This document shows positions 9,376 through 17,914 of a stretch of DNA of 64,000 nucleotides, in pieces (positions within the stretch are counted from its first letter, which is position 1; the number at the start of each line of letters is the position of its first letter). The DNA is from Oceanobacillus sp. FSL K6-2867 (GTDB taxonomy: Bacteria; Bacillota; Bacilli; Bacillales; Amphibacillaceae), in contig NZ_CP150144.1 of NCBI RefSeq assembly GCF_037963145.1, positions 1,736,001-1,800,000 on the forward strand, written 5' to 3'. The translations under genes were made by a program, and so were the position numbers. The notes under the pieces are model-generated. The model saw only the letters and a program-made list of their open reading frames with translations. It searched no databases and was not told where the DNA came from.

Positions 9376-10434
9376 TTAAGAAAAGATACTAAATCCCTTC
9401 ATCAATTCAACAACTACTACCCATAGTGGCATTGCTACAACTCCCAAAATTGTTGACAGCAAGGAACAATTTGATGTTAAGAGCGCTTCTTTATCAAAGC
9501 TAATCGCAAATGCTGCAGCAACTGTTGCAGTAGGTGTTGCCATCATAATTACTGCAGTTGCCATCGCAACATGGTTGACTGGGAATATCCCCAACATACT
9601 TCCAGCTGTAATTAACGCTAAGATGAATGCCGGGACTAAGATAACTTTTACAGCACTATACTGCAAAGACGGTTTATCACGGAATGCATCTTTTAATGGA
9701 ATTTCTGCAAGCTGTGCTCCAATCGCAATCCATGCAAGTGGAGAACAAAGCTTAGCAAGATAGTTCAATGTTTCAAACAACCATGGTGCTGTAACATCGA
9801 TACGCAAGAATGCGGCAGAGACAGCTATTCCTTCAGCATTTGTTGCTTGCATCTGTGGAAGATAACCTTGGAACATCCATACAGCAAGACCTAGAAAGGT
9901 TGCAATGATAATTGGATTCATTAACATAGTTTTAATATTATCCTTTGTAAACTTCAGACCAGACATTTTAATATATCCATATGAGTACAAGAACACGCGA
10001 TATGAAATGTTAAAAATAGATGCGTACATAATCCCTTCAGCACCATACATCACACCAACAATCGGAATACCGAAAAACGTTGTAGAACCGAAAATTGTTA
10101 GGACATGCAATACTTTGTTTTTATCTCCTGTAAAATTCATAAAGAAGAATTTACCCATAATAATTAACACAATATAGATGATAAAACCCCAAATTAATAA
10201 GTTAATTCCTTGTGTTAAGCTTTCTGTATCGATATCCTGCATAAAAGCTGTATATGCAAGCGCAGGGATTGATACACTCAATAGAAGCACACTCAGCATC
10301 TTAGATGTTTGTTTACTGATAATATCCTTTTTACGTAAATAGAATCCGAGCAATATAATCAAAACTGCAGAACTTACAGCACTAATTACCTTTGGGTTTG
10401 TAATTGTACTAGCAAAAACCTCTGCAAAATTCAT
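9376..10434 (-). CDS. AEC (auxin efflux carrier) family transporter
   Basis: A 352-residue membrane protein with about ten helices in the AEC arrangement: an N-terminal half ending near residue 150, a loop, and a C-terminal half starting after LETLNYLAKLCSPLAWIAIGAQL. Conserved stretches include the crossover TPTATVAAAFA and FFGIPIVGVMYG. Bacterial members carry malate, lactate or other organic acids. The SD GGGAGG precedes ATG 10434. It heads a two-gene unit with the dehydrogenase, and its promoter region has two palindromes of Rex/Fnr type. Lactate or another fermentation acid is the most likely cargo, by context only. Confidence 0.9.
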   Translation of the reverse strand: MNFAEVFASTITNPKVISAVSSAVLIILLGFYLRKKDIISKQTSKMLSVLLLSVSIPALAYTAFMQDIDTESLTQGINLLIWGFIIYIVLIIMGKFFFMNFTGDKNKVLHVLTIFGSTTFFGIPIVGVMYGAEGIMYASIFNISYRVFLYSYGYIKMSGLKFTKDNIKTMLMNPIIIATFLGLAVWMFQGYLPQMQATNAEGIAVSAAFLRIDVTAPWLFETLNYLAKLCSPLAWIAIGAQLAEIPLKDAFRDKPSLQYSAVKVILVPAFILALITAGSMLGIFPVNHVAMATAVIMMATPTATVAAAFAISFDKEALLTSNCSLLSTILGVVAMPLWVVVVELMKGFSIFS

Positions 10435-10472
10435 AGCCGTTTCCTCCCTAATCTCAATTTAGACATGTTATA

Positions 10473-10490
10473 TTGTGAATAATTTCACAT
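10473..10490. promoter_or_regulatory. Rex/Fnr-like operator, promoter-proximal
   Basis: TTGTGAATAATTTCACAT matches the Gram-positive Rex pattern TTGTGAA-N4-TTCACAA at 17 of 18 possible symmetric positions. It also fits the Bacillus Fnr box TGTGA-N6-TCACA. It lies 39-56 bases before the AEC start codon. Confidence 0.7.
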
Positions 10491-10615
10491 GATATAACAA
10501 AAATAAAATGCTTTTACTTAATCCTTTATTTCAGAAAAACCGATAATAGCTAGGTTATTATCCAATGATCGCTAATTCCTATTATCATACTATACTTCCT
10601 TTGGGCCCGTTTTAT

Positions 10616-10633
10616 TTGTGAATCATTTCACAA
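10616..10633. promoter_or_regulatory. Rex/Fnr-like operator, distal, perfect palindrome arms
   Basis: TTGTGAATCATTTCACAA has perfect 7-base arms around a 4-base centre. A minus-strand TATAGT hexamer at 10589-10594 would put this site about 42 bases upstream of a start point near 10582, the position typical of an activating Fnr dimer. The two sites are 143 bases apart. Confidence 0.7.
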
Positions 10634-10828
10634 TTTAATAATACAATATGCAATATCATTTAACAACCCTCTTTAAGATTTATTTATGTCTATTTTTTGA
10701 CATGCACTAAATCTACTCCATTCACCAACTGAAGCCCCATCATAAAAAACACGCAGGTTTTAATAAATGAATAACGAACTTATTTAGTAGACAAGAAATC
10801 AATAGTAGTTTTTAGGAGGTGGGATAAA

Positions 10829-11368
10829 ATGCTGAATAAAGAAAATACCGTTTTTGTATTAGTAGATGTACAGGGAAAGCTCTCTAACATTGTCTATGAT
10901 AGTAAGAGCTTAATTAACAATTTAAAGATCCTCATACAGGGTCTCAACATACTTCATGTTCCTATCGTATGGCTGGAACAGTATCCTAGGGGGTTAGGAG
11001 AAACAAACGAAGCATTAACAAAACTTTTGCCAGATATTAAACCGATTCATAAAATCACTTTTGACGCATGTAAAAACCAGAGATTTTTGGATGCATTAGC
11101 TGCTGCGAAACGAAAGAAGGTTTTAATAGCTGGCATTGAAACACATATTTGCGTCTATCAGACAGCATTAGGAATACAATCGCTAGGCTATGAGGTGCAG
11201 GTTATAGCAGACGCTGTATCCTCGCGAACAAAGATGAATAAAGAAATTGGTCTTCACAAAATGTTTGCATCAGGAATTCTGCCATCAAGTGTGGAAATGG
11301 CATTATATGAATTAATGGAAACGGCTGGAAGCAGTGAATTTAAACGTATTTTGGAATTGCTTAAATAA
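10829..11368 (+). CDS. Isochorismatase-family cysteine hydrolase
   Basis: A 179-residue cytosolic hydrolase. The catalytic Asp is in FVLVDVQGKL (residue 13), a Lys comes in the KPIHKITFDA region, and the nucleophile Cys is in LIAGIETHICVYQTAL (about residue 112). The cis-peptide GIETH-type motif is typical of the YcaC/nicotinamidase-like branch. Substrate is unknown; the missing long metal-binding insert argues against a classical nicotinamidase. SD TAGGAGGTG precedes the ATG. It is a single gene divergent from the AEC-dehydrogenase unit, though 390 bases separate them, so it need not share their operators. Confidence 0.88.
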   Translation: MLNKENTVFVLVDVQGKLSNIVYDSKSLINNLKILIQGLNILHVPIVWLEQYPRGLGETNEALTKLLPDIKPIHKITFDACKNQRFLDALAAAKRKKVLIAGIETHICVYQTALGIQSLGYEVQVIADAVSSRTKMNKEIGLHKMFASGILPSSVEMALYELMETAGSSEFKRILELLK

Positions 11369-11380
11369 GAAAACCAAGGA

Positions 11381-11415
11381 ATACCAGCTTTCAATAATGA
11401 AAGCTGGTATTTTTA
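11381..11415 (+). terminator. Terminator of the isochorismatase-like gene
   Basis: A 13-bp perfect stem (ATACCAGCTTTCA / TGAAAGCTGGTAT) with a 4-base loop and a TTTTT run, 13 bases after the stop codon. Confidence 0.92.
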
Positions 11416-11611
11416 ACAAGGTAATTTCTATAACAAATAACAAAACAATAACGATGAAAAAAATGCCAAACCCGTAATAGTTAATTTTCTGCCTTATCAT
11501 CGAGGAATAGAATTGCCGCCATAAGGAACCGAATAAATGATTTCGCTATCTGTTTCGGTGTACATTACTCCAATTGATTTAGACTTGCTTTTCCTTCATT
11601 GACAGGAAAGA

Positions 11612-12160
11612 TCACATACTCTCTGCCAATTGCAATGTCGTAATGCATGTATGATCGTTTTCATAGGAAGAAATCTCTGACTTCACTTCTTTTCCATCAT
11701 TAGTAATCGTAATTTGATACGTTTTATCCCGAGGGAGCCACAAATCAATAAAGCCATTTGATTGGGACTTCATGGTTTCATCTACCATCACATTACCTTC
11801 TTGATCTTCAATGTAGACATCAAACGCTTCATGAACCATTTCCCCCTGACATCCTGTCAAACTATGGGTAGCACAAGGATGTGTTTCATTAATATATGGA
11901 GCGATAGAAACAAAGAACTCATCTTTCGGTAAATCATAATTTTGCTGACTTCCATCCTGATCAATCACAATAAGTTCCTTTGATGTAATAGAAGCAGACT
12001 GGTTTTCTATTTTACCGATACTGTAATCATGCACCAATTCTTTAATGTCTGCTGTTTCAGCTTCTTCTTTTTGCTCCACATCACCAACTTTCACAGCGAA
12101 AAAATATCCTGCTGCAAATACCAACCCAATAAATGCGACCACAATGATTTTTATTTTCAT
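11612..12160 (-). CDS. CueP-family metal-binding protein
   Basis: A 182-residue extracytoplasmic protein. An N-terminal membrane anchor or signal (IIVVAFIGLVFAAGYFFAV) is followed by an acidic linker and the CueP core: FVSIAPYINETHPCATHSLT with GCQGEM, and the late CITTLQL. The three Cys (two about eight residues apart, one near the C-terminus) match the copper-binding Cys set of Salmonella CueP. There is no lipobox Cys, so it is probably tethered by the uncleaved helix. Copper delivery or sequestration at the cell surface is the family role; direct evidence here is the motif only. It stands alone, far from the cutC gene. Confidence 0.85.
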   Translation of the reverse strand: MKIKIIVVAFIGLVFAAGYFFAVKVGDVEQKEEAETADIKELVHDYSIGKIENQSASITSKELIVIDQDGSQQNYDLPKDEFFVSIAPYINETHPCATHSLTGCQGEMVHEAFDVYIEDQEGNVMVDETMKSQSNGFIDLWLPRDKTYQITITNDGKEVKSEISSYENDHTCITTLQLAESM

Positions 12161-12320
12161 ACTAAATAAAAACCTACCTCTCGTATGTTTTTGATTCAGC
12201 CCTCTTGCATATTCGCCAATTCAAAACTGAACATTATTCTACCATAAAACCATTACATTTGGACTCCGGTTTCATATGTTCACGATTTGTTCACATGCTT
12301 CCTGGAGACTATCCATATTG

Positions 12321-12980
12321 TCAGCTTTTGTTTAATGATTCGATAATCTCCTGCAAGCTCATATCCGCCATAGAAGTTAACTTTAAATGGTAATTTTCAA
12401 ATGGCAAGGAAGCTGTAACAGGATTCGGAATAACAACCGTGGGAATTTTTGCTTCCAGCGCAGCAATCAACCCATTTAGTGAGTCTTCAAAAACAATTGC
12501 TTCATGAGGCTTCAGTTTTAATATCTCTAATGTTTTCAAAAACAGATCCGGAGCCGGCTTAATATGTTCCACCATATCCTGGGTTATAAAATAGTCAAAA
12601 TAGGAAGCCAAATTTAAGTTATTTAAATGAGCTGTTACCCACTTATTTGTTGAGCTTGTTGCTAAAGCAATTGTCAATCCTTTTTTACGAGCATCCTCAA
12701 GGTACTCTTCTACACCTTCCCTCGCCTTTGCCTCTTTAATTAGCCGTGTATGTAGTTCTCCAGTTTGCTTACGAAGCATATTCACATCTAAATGATTTCC
12801 CAACTTCTTTTCCAGAAACGAATATAGTGCTGTATCACTCGAGCCAACACACTTCACAAATACGTCAAGTGGTAATTCGAATTGGTACTGTTCTTTTAAC
12901 ACTTCCTTATACGCGTTAAACCATGCCGTCTCTGTATCCAAAATCAGCCCATCAAAGTCAAAAATAACTGCTTTAATCAT
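12321..12980 (-). CDS. HAD-superfamily hydrolase, beta-phosphoglucomutase-like
   Basis: A 219-residue HAD subfamily IA protein. Motif I is VIFDFDGLILDTE (residues 5-17; nucleophile and acid/base Asp), motif II is the Thr/Ser of LATSSTNKW, the Lys is in HIKPAPD, and motif III is VFEDSLNGL. A helical cap lies between motifs I and II. It probably dephosphorylates or isomerises a sugar phosphate; it resembles YhcW-type proteins. AGGGGGA eight bases upstream supports the ATG. The GNAT and APH-like genes upstream on the same strand are close enough (27 and 51 bases) to form one transcript. Confidence 0.9.
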   Translation of the reverse strand: MIKAVIFDFDGLILDTETAWFNAYKEVLKEQYQFELPLDVFVKCVGSSDTALYSFLEKKLGNHLDVNMLRKQTGELHTRLIKEAKAREGVEEYLEDARKKGLTIALATSSTNKWVTAHLNNLNLASYFDYFITQDMVEHIKPAPDLFLKTLEILKLKPHEAIVFEDSLNGLIAALEAKIPTVVIPNPVTASLPFENYHLKLTSMADMSLQEIIESLNKS

Positions 12981-13007
12981 TATATTAATCCCCCTGTGTA
13001 ATTCCCC

Positions 13008-13562
13008 TTATTTCGTCGCTATTTCGCGATTCAACCTCCGTTCCATCAAATTCCAAGCCTCGTGACAGCTAGGCTCTGTAATAAAAGGCTCAAATCCAAA
13101 GTTTAAATACATATTTACAGCCTGATAACTCGTTGTTTGCGATGTAAGATAAGCTCTTTCATGATGTCGCGCTAAAACTTTCATAGCCTCACTCAATAAA
13201 GGCTTGGAGAGCTTCTTCCCTTGATATTCGGGAATAACACCGACCCAATGGATTCTGCCTAGTATCTCGCCATCTCCTTTTAAATCTCCATACCATGCGG
13301 TTGTTGTTGCGATTGCCTCTCCATTGCTATTCTCCACAAATAGACAGCGCTCTTCCATTTCATCTATGTGCGGACCAAATTCTTTCGCGAAATGTGCAAG
13401 GGCAGCTTTTTCAGTTTTAAATTCGTCCACACTCGCTTCAATTCTAGCCCAGTTATGTTCATCACCTTTTTTAAACTTTCGAATTTGATACCCATCTGGA
13501 AGCGAAAACTCTGGAATATTCAATAGATCTTTTCTTTTCATCTTCAGCCGAATTCTTTTCAC
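13008..13562 (-). CDS. GNAT family N-acetyltransferase
   Basis: About 184 residues. The acetyl-CoA binding motif lies in IHWVGVIPEYQGKKLSKPLLSEAM (strand 4, the pyrophosphate loop Q/R-x-x-G-K/x, helix 3), followed by AYLTSQTTSYQAVNMYLNFGFEP, the usual Asn/Tyr helix 4 and strand 5. The acceptor is unknown. I prefer GTG 13562 because AAGGGA lies eight bases upstream; ATG 13571 overlaps the SD. It sits between HAD and APH-like genes on the same strand. Confidence 0.85.
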   Translation of the reverse strand: MKRIRLKMKRKDLLNIPEFSLPDGYQIRKFKKGDEHNWARIEASVDEFKTEKAALAHFAKEFGPHIDEMEERCLFVENSNGEAIATTTAWYGDLKGDGEILGRIHWVGVIPEYQGKKLSKPLLSEAMKVLARHHERAYLTSQTTSYQAVNMYLNFGFEPFITEPSCHEAWNLMERRLNREIATK

Positions 13563-13613
13563 TTTTATCATCCCTTGTTTTATTTGTCTCTATATTGACT
13601 TATATTATAATCA

Positions 13614-14549
13614 TTAATCGATACTTTTCAACTCGTCTACTAAACACTTCATTGTATTTACTCGTTCTTGTTCTTCCTGCTCATCATACAATATTTGTTC
13701 GATAAACTCCCAAATATCCTCCAGCTTTCTTTTTTCTTGATAAAATCGTAATGCAGCAGGGTTAATTGAAAAGTTCAGATGCTTTCTTCGATAAATCGCA
13801 AGAAATTCATTGAAATAGGTTTTATTTACAACAAACATCAAATCCGCTTCAACTGGTGCTAATTTCAATCCTTCCCAATCGATTAACATTAAGTAATCAG
13901 ATTGCATCAAATTCCAATAGTGTAAATCGGTATGGCACAGACTCATTTTCAGGTCAGCTTCTTTTAATTGCTTTGCAAGCTGATCGACATGTAAGATCAT
14001 TTCCAATAATGGTTTTACATAGGGCGTAATTAGTTGCCGTACGTCAATCGAGAAACTATTAGCTGCATGCAGCGTATCCTGTAACTTCTCTAAAAACGCT
14101 ACATTAAAATCCTCTTTGATTGCTTCTGTTTTAATAGGGTTATCCTCGCCATATAAATGAAGCTCTGAAATAATTTGTGAAAACTGTTTGATCTGGTTAT
14201 CTGTTAAATCCTGATTACCAATTGTCTTTCCATTAATATAGTCGTAAAGCATGTAAATGTTATTGTCATCTTCACATGTATACTCCTTTTGCCTGGTTAG
14301 AATTGGTACAGTGAGATGGTGCTTTAAATTACTATGCTCCTTTAACCACACCAGTATAGGTGTGTATTGGTCTATAAGTGCTGTTAATTTTGGGGTAGAT
14401 GCTCTTTTCCTTTCGTATATTTTTAAAAAGTAGCTGCTCTTTCCATCATCTATCTTATAGGCAAGCGATGCCCAGCCGCCTTGCTGAATCGATTTATTAG
14501 TGACTTTAATACCATACTGTACACATAATATATGATTAATGTTATCCAT
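13614..14549 (-). CDS. APH/ChoK-like phosphotransferase
   Basis: A 311-residue kinase-fold protein. GGWASLAYKI is the glycine-rich strand region with the ATP Lys in YFLKIYE, YMLYDYINGKTI is the hinge, MSLCHTDLHYWNLM is the catalytic loop (HxDxxxxN) and LMLIDWEGLKLAPVEADL is the metal-binding DxD/E motif. It belongs to the aminoglycoside phosphotransferase/choline kinase group. Substrate is not readable; resistance should not be assumed, as many homologues act on small metabolites. SD AAAGGGCG precedes ATG 14549. Probably first gene of the APH-GNAT-HAD unit. Confidence 0.87.
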   Translation of the reverse strand: MDNINHILCVQYGIKVTNKSIQQGGWASLAYKIDDGKSSYFLKIYERKRASTPKLTALIDQYTPILVWLKEHSNLKHHLTVPILTRQKEYTCEDDNNIYMLYDYINGKTIGNQDLTDNQIKQFSQIISELHLYGEDNPIKTEAIKEDFNVAFLEKLQDTLHAANSFSIDVRQLITPYVKPLLEMILHVDQLAKQLKEADLKMSLCHTDLHYWNLMQSDYLMLIDWEGLKLAPVEADLMFVVNKTYFNEFLAIYRRKHLNFSINPAALRFYQEKRKLEDIWEFIEQILYDEQEEQERVNTMKCLVDELKSID

Positions 14550-14734
14550 ACTGACGCCCTTTCTGTAATGTTTAAATTAACTTCATTACTACAATTATCA
14601 AATAAGGATACTTCACATCACTATCGATAAATGCCCAAGAATCAGAATAGGCATTTGCATACCAATATAGAGGAGTTCAAAGAACAATGTCAAAGACTTA
14701 TGCGAATTAATAAAGAAGAAATGAGGGTTTATGA

Positions 14735-15028
14735 ATGAAGAATCAAATGCAAGAATCCTTTGAAACGCAGGATTCTCTCACAACACAGGAGTATCCTCAC
14801 ATGCAAGCACAATGTCAATATTGGAATGAAGAGCTTTATCGACGGCCATTCCACGGAGGGTTCGGAGGCTTTCACGGTGGTTTTGGCCATCCATTTGTTG
14901 GCGGATTCGGTGTGCCGTTCCTCGGGGGATTGGCTGGGGGATTGTTAGCTAGTACATTTTATAATCCATATGGGTATGGTTTTTATCCACCATATTACCC
15001 GCCATATTATGGGAATTTTTATTATTAA
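14735..15028 (+). CDS. Gly/Phe/Tyr-rich small protein, spore-coat-like
   Basis: A 97-residue low-complexity protein. Residues 1-35 are polar and Gln-rich. The middle has FHGGFGGFHGGFGHPFVGGFG repeats, then a hydrophobic LGGLAGGLLAS, and the tail has repeated PYYPPYYG. Such composition is typical of Bacillaceae coat or surface assembly proteins, but there is no domain to name it. GAGGG lies seven bases upstream. A 12-codon frame at 14700-14738 ends with its TGA overlapping this ATG (ATGA), so translation may be coupled to it. Confidence 0.7.
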   Translation: MKNQMQESFETQDSLTTQEYPHMQAQCQYWNEELYRRPFHGGFGGFHGGFGHPFVGGFGVPFLGGLAGGLLASTFYNPYGYGFYPPYYPPYYGNFYY

Positions 15029-15228
15029 AAATTAAACATAGCATGTTCGTTGCTTCAAAAATCATTTTCATGGTTTAAAGCTGATTAATATCGTAGACCA
15101 TATGTCCTTACTATGATTACTAAGCGTTCTCGTATCGTTATTTTCTATTAAGAAAATGTAAAGTTTGTTAAGGTTTAATAAAACACATTGTACTGGAACT
15201 GGAGCTATGTTACTTTATAGATATCGAA

Positions 15229-15255
15229 ATCCAATATCGAACTTCGATATTGGAT
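15229..15255. promoter_or_regulatory. Palindromic operator of the PadR-chrA unit
   Basis: A perfect inverted repeat, ATCCAATATCGAA and TTCGATATTGGAT, with a single central C (27 bp). An extra half site GATATCGAA lies immediately upstream. It is 28 bases before the padR start codon, so it probably covers the start point. Binding by the PadR protein is inferred. Confidence 0.75.
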
Positions 15256-15282
15256 ATTCTTTTAGGTAGGAGTGAGTAAAAG

Positions 15283-15591
15283 TTGGAAGATAAAATACTG
15301 CGAAAGCTCTTTTTAGGATTTATCCAAATACATATTTTGCATCACGCAAAGGAACATCCAATTTATGGGGCTTGGATGCACGAAGAGCTGCAATCACATG
15401 GCTACGAAATTAGTGCGGGTACCTTATATCCAATTCTTCACAGTATGGAATCAGATGGACTTTTAATGAGAGAAAACCGAAATGTAGAAGGAAAAATAAG
15501 AAAGTATTATACAGCTACTGGCAAGGGGGAAGAAATTCTTGTTCAAGCCCGGGCTAAGGCCTATGAATTATTTAAAGAGATAAAAGATTAG
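15283..15591 (+). CDS. PadR-family transcriptional regulator
   Basis: A 102-residue dimeric winged-helix regulator. FIQIHILHHAKEHPIYGAWMHEEL, then SAGTLYPILHSMESDGLL (recognition helix and wing) and RKYYTATGKGEEIL match the PadR signature, with a short C-terminal dimerisation helix. The start is TTG with GGTAGGAGTG upstream. It lies 15 bases before chrA and behind a perfect palindrome, so autoregulation and control of chrA are likely. The inducer (chromate or another oxyanion) is not established by sequence. Confidence 0.92.
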   Translation: MEDKILRKLFLGFIQIHILHHAKEHPIYGAWMHEELQSHGYEISAGTLYPILHSMESDGLLMRENRNVEGKIRKYYTATGKGEEILVQARAKAYELFKEIKD

Positions 15592-15606
15592 GAGGCTAGT
15601 TCAAAT

Positions 15607-16788
15607 ATGAATCATAAACTTAAAACATGGTTAGAGATTTTAATAGTTTCTACCAGACTTGGATTAACGTCATTTGGTGGACCCATTGCACATTTAGGTT
15701 ACTTTCATGAAGAGTATATTCGAAGGCGGAAATGGATGGATGAAAAAAGCTACGCTGATTTAGTTGCACTCTGCCAGTTTTTGCCTGGTCCTGCCAGCAG
15801 TCAGGTGGGAATAGGAATTGGGGTCATGCGCGGTGGAGTGATTGGCGGAATTATTTCATTCCTTGGTTTCACATTACCATCCGTAATAGCACTTATTATT
15901 TTTGCTTCTCTTCTTCATACGTTTGGAATAGAAGATGCTGGATGGATCAATGGCCTTAAAATTGTTGCTGTTGTCGTTGTTGCCCACGCAGTTCTAGGTA
16001 TGTCCCAAAATTTAACGCCTGATTTAAAAAGAAAAACAATAGCTCTATTTACACTCGTTATTACACTGTTATGGCAGACAGCCTTCACTCAAATTGGTGC
16101 AATTATTCTAGCAGGATTTGTCGGTTTTCTGCTTTTCAGACAGCAAACCAACAAGGAAGAACAAACAATTCGCCATTTCCATATCTCAGCCCGATTCGGA
16201 TATATTTGCTTAACGCTCTTTTTTGGCTTACTCATCCTGCTTCCTATATTACGCAATCTTACATCGATACAATGGATTGCTTTGTTCGATAGTTTTTATC
16301 GCTCTGGCTCTCTCGTTTTTGGCGGGGGACATGTTGTATTACCTTTATTAGAACAAGAATTTGTTCCTACGGGATGGTTAAGTGAACAGGAATTTCTTGC
16401 AGGTTATGGAGCAGCACAGGCAGTTCCTGGACCATTATTTACGTTTGCTGCATATATTGGTGCAGTAATAAATGGCTGGCAAGGCGGTTTGTTTGCTGCA
16501 TTTGCAATCTTTTTACCGGCATTCCTTCTTATACTAGGTACATTGCCTTTTTGGGATGCGCTACGACGCAACCCGAAAATTAAAGCTGCATTAATAGGGA
16601 TAAATGCTTCTGTTGTAGGGATTTTAATCGCTGCACTTTACAACCCGATTTGGACAAGCTCTATCCATGCTCCAGCAGACTTTGCTCTCGCAGCAATATT
16701 ATTCAGTATGCTTGTTTACTGGAGACTTCCACCATGGGTAATTGTACTATCCGGTGCGATAGGCGGATTGTTCATAGCGTATCTTTAA
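15607..16788 (+). CDS. chrA: Chromate transporter ChrA (CHR family, long form)
   Basis: A 393-residue inner-membrane protein with two homologous CHR halves. The first has RLGLTSFGGPIAHLGYFHEEYI and LCQFLPGPASSQVGIGIG; the second has the matching SLVFGGGHVVLPLLEQEFV and GYGAAQAVPGPLFTFAAYIG. The two halves in one chain mark the long-chain type, which exports chromate using the proton gradient. SD AGGAGG precedes the ATG. It is cotranscribed with a PadR regulator rather than with chrB. Confidence 0.93.
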   Translation: MNHKLKTWLEILIVSTRLGLTSFGGPIAHLGYFHEEYIRRRKWMDEKSYADLVALCQFLPGPASSQVGIGIGVMRGGVIGGIISFLGFTLPSVIALIIFASLLHTFGIEDAGWINGLKIVAVVVVAHAVLGMSQNLTPDLKRKTIALFTLVITLLWQTAFTQIGAIILAGFVGFLLFRQQTNKEEQTIRHFHISARFGYICLTLFFGLLILLPILRNLTSIQWIALFDSFYRSGSLVFGGGHVVLPLLEQEFVPTGWLSEQEFLAGYGAAQAVPGPLFTFAAYIGAVINGWQGGLFAAFAIFLPAFLLILGTLPFWDALRRNPKIKAALIGINASVVGILIAALYNPIWTSSIHAPADFALAAILFSMLVYWRLPPWVIVLSGAIGGLFIAYL

Positions 16789-16808
16789 AACTTCTTTAAT
16801 CGATAGTA

Positions 16809-16846
16809 AAGGCTATTCCAAGCGGAGGTTGGAATAGCCCTTTTCT
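16809..16846 (+). terminator. Terminator of the padR-chrA unit
   Basis: Stem AAGGCTATTCCAA / TTGGAATAGCCctt with a GCGGAGG loop and a TTTTCTT tract, about 20 bases after the chrA stop. Confidence 0.92.
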
Positions 16847-16911
16847 TGGTTTCACATAATATTAATAAGATAATGAACAGGGGTATTCAAGACTCATTTA
16901 CATTTCTGCTA

Positions 16912-17814
16912 TTACTTTTTAGCTAACGATAAATAAAGAACTAACATTAAAATCAAACCCATTCCGATAACTTGCCAAAACCCAAATGGAATATTTAGCC
17001 ATATGACGCTGCTGACTACTGCAGTTAACGGCTCGACAGTACCCAGTAATGTTGTCTCTTTTGCTTCCAGATACTCCAAACTCTTAATAAACATCCAAAA
17101 GGCAAGCGTTGTACCAAATATAATCGTAAAGCCTAACACCCCGATAGTTGCAGCCGACCAATCCTGCATTTCAACTTTCCAAATAGGATGAATGACATTC
17201 ATACAGATCCCAGCAATAATCATAGCCCATCCAACAACTGTTACAGATGAGTAAAATCGGAGCAAATTGCGCGCATAAAGTGTATAGAATGCAAGTGAAA
17301 TACCCGAGATAACTCCCCAAATGACAGCAATACTTGAAACTGATAACCCCTTAAACGAACCATTTGTTAACAAAAGCAGTGTCCCAATTATCGTTAACAG
17401 AATTGCAATCACATCTGATGTTTGCATTCTTTGTTGACCTCTAAAAATCACCCAGATAATAATATAAATAGGTGCTAAATACTGTAATAAGGTAGCTACA
17501 GCAGCGTTGCCTTCTGCAATGGAGGCCATATAAGAATACTGAACTAATAACATTCCAAACAAACTAAAGATAATTAGCGATAGACTTTTTTTGGGATCTT
17601 TCCATACCGCAAATACAGTTTCTCTACCTGATAGCAGCAATTGCATTCCCAATAGTAATATCCCGCTAAGTACGAGTCTGGTTGAAACATACCAATTCAC
17701 ATTGATATGAGCTGTTTCAAATAAGTAATGTGCTGCTGTTCCACCAATCCCCCAAAAACTCGCTCCTAATAGAACATAAATAATTCCCACTATACGATTG
17801 TTTGTATTTTTCAT
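16912..17814 (-). CDS. EamA/DMT family transporter
   Basis: A 300-residue protein with ten predicted helices in two EamA repeats; the second opens near ISGISLAFYTLYARNLLRF and contains FTIIFGTTLAFWMFIKSLEYLEAKETTLLGTVEPLTAVV, the typical conserved block. Members export amino acids, amines or drugs or take up metabolites. An AGGTGAT SD precedes ATG 17814. It is divergent from an AraC-type regulator 100 bases away, which probably controls it. Cargo unknown. Confidence 0.9.
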   Translation of the reverse strand: MKNTNNRIVGIIYVLLGASFWGIGGTAAHYLFETAHINVNWYVSTRLVLSGILLLGMQLLLSGRETVFAVWKDPKKSLSLIIFSLFGMLLVQYSYMASIAEGNAAVATLLQYLAPIYIIIWVIFRGQQRMQTSDVIAILLTIIGTLLLLTNGSFKGLSVSSIAVIWGVISGISLAFYTLYARNLLRFYSSVTVVGWAMIIAGICMNVIHPIWKVEMQDWSAATIGVLGFTIIFGTTLAFWMFIKSLEYLEAKETTLLGTVEPLTAVVSSVIWLNIPFGFWQVIGMGLILMLVLYLSLAKK

Positions 17815-17914
17815 AATATCACCTATAATATTAAGATATGATTACTATACCTTAGTAAACCCAATAATTATATACAAATAGAGTCAAAAAATATATAAAT
17901 ATTGAGGTGATACG

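Noticed and set aside
11312..11500. Minus-strand 62-residue hydrophobic frame
   Set aside because: It overlaps the isochorismatase 3' end and its terminator, which explains the T-rich, hydrophobic-looking codons.
13614..14549. Aminoglycoside resistance gene
   Set aside because: It has the APH kinase fold, but nothing specific to aminoglycoside binding; the fold covers many metabolite kinases.
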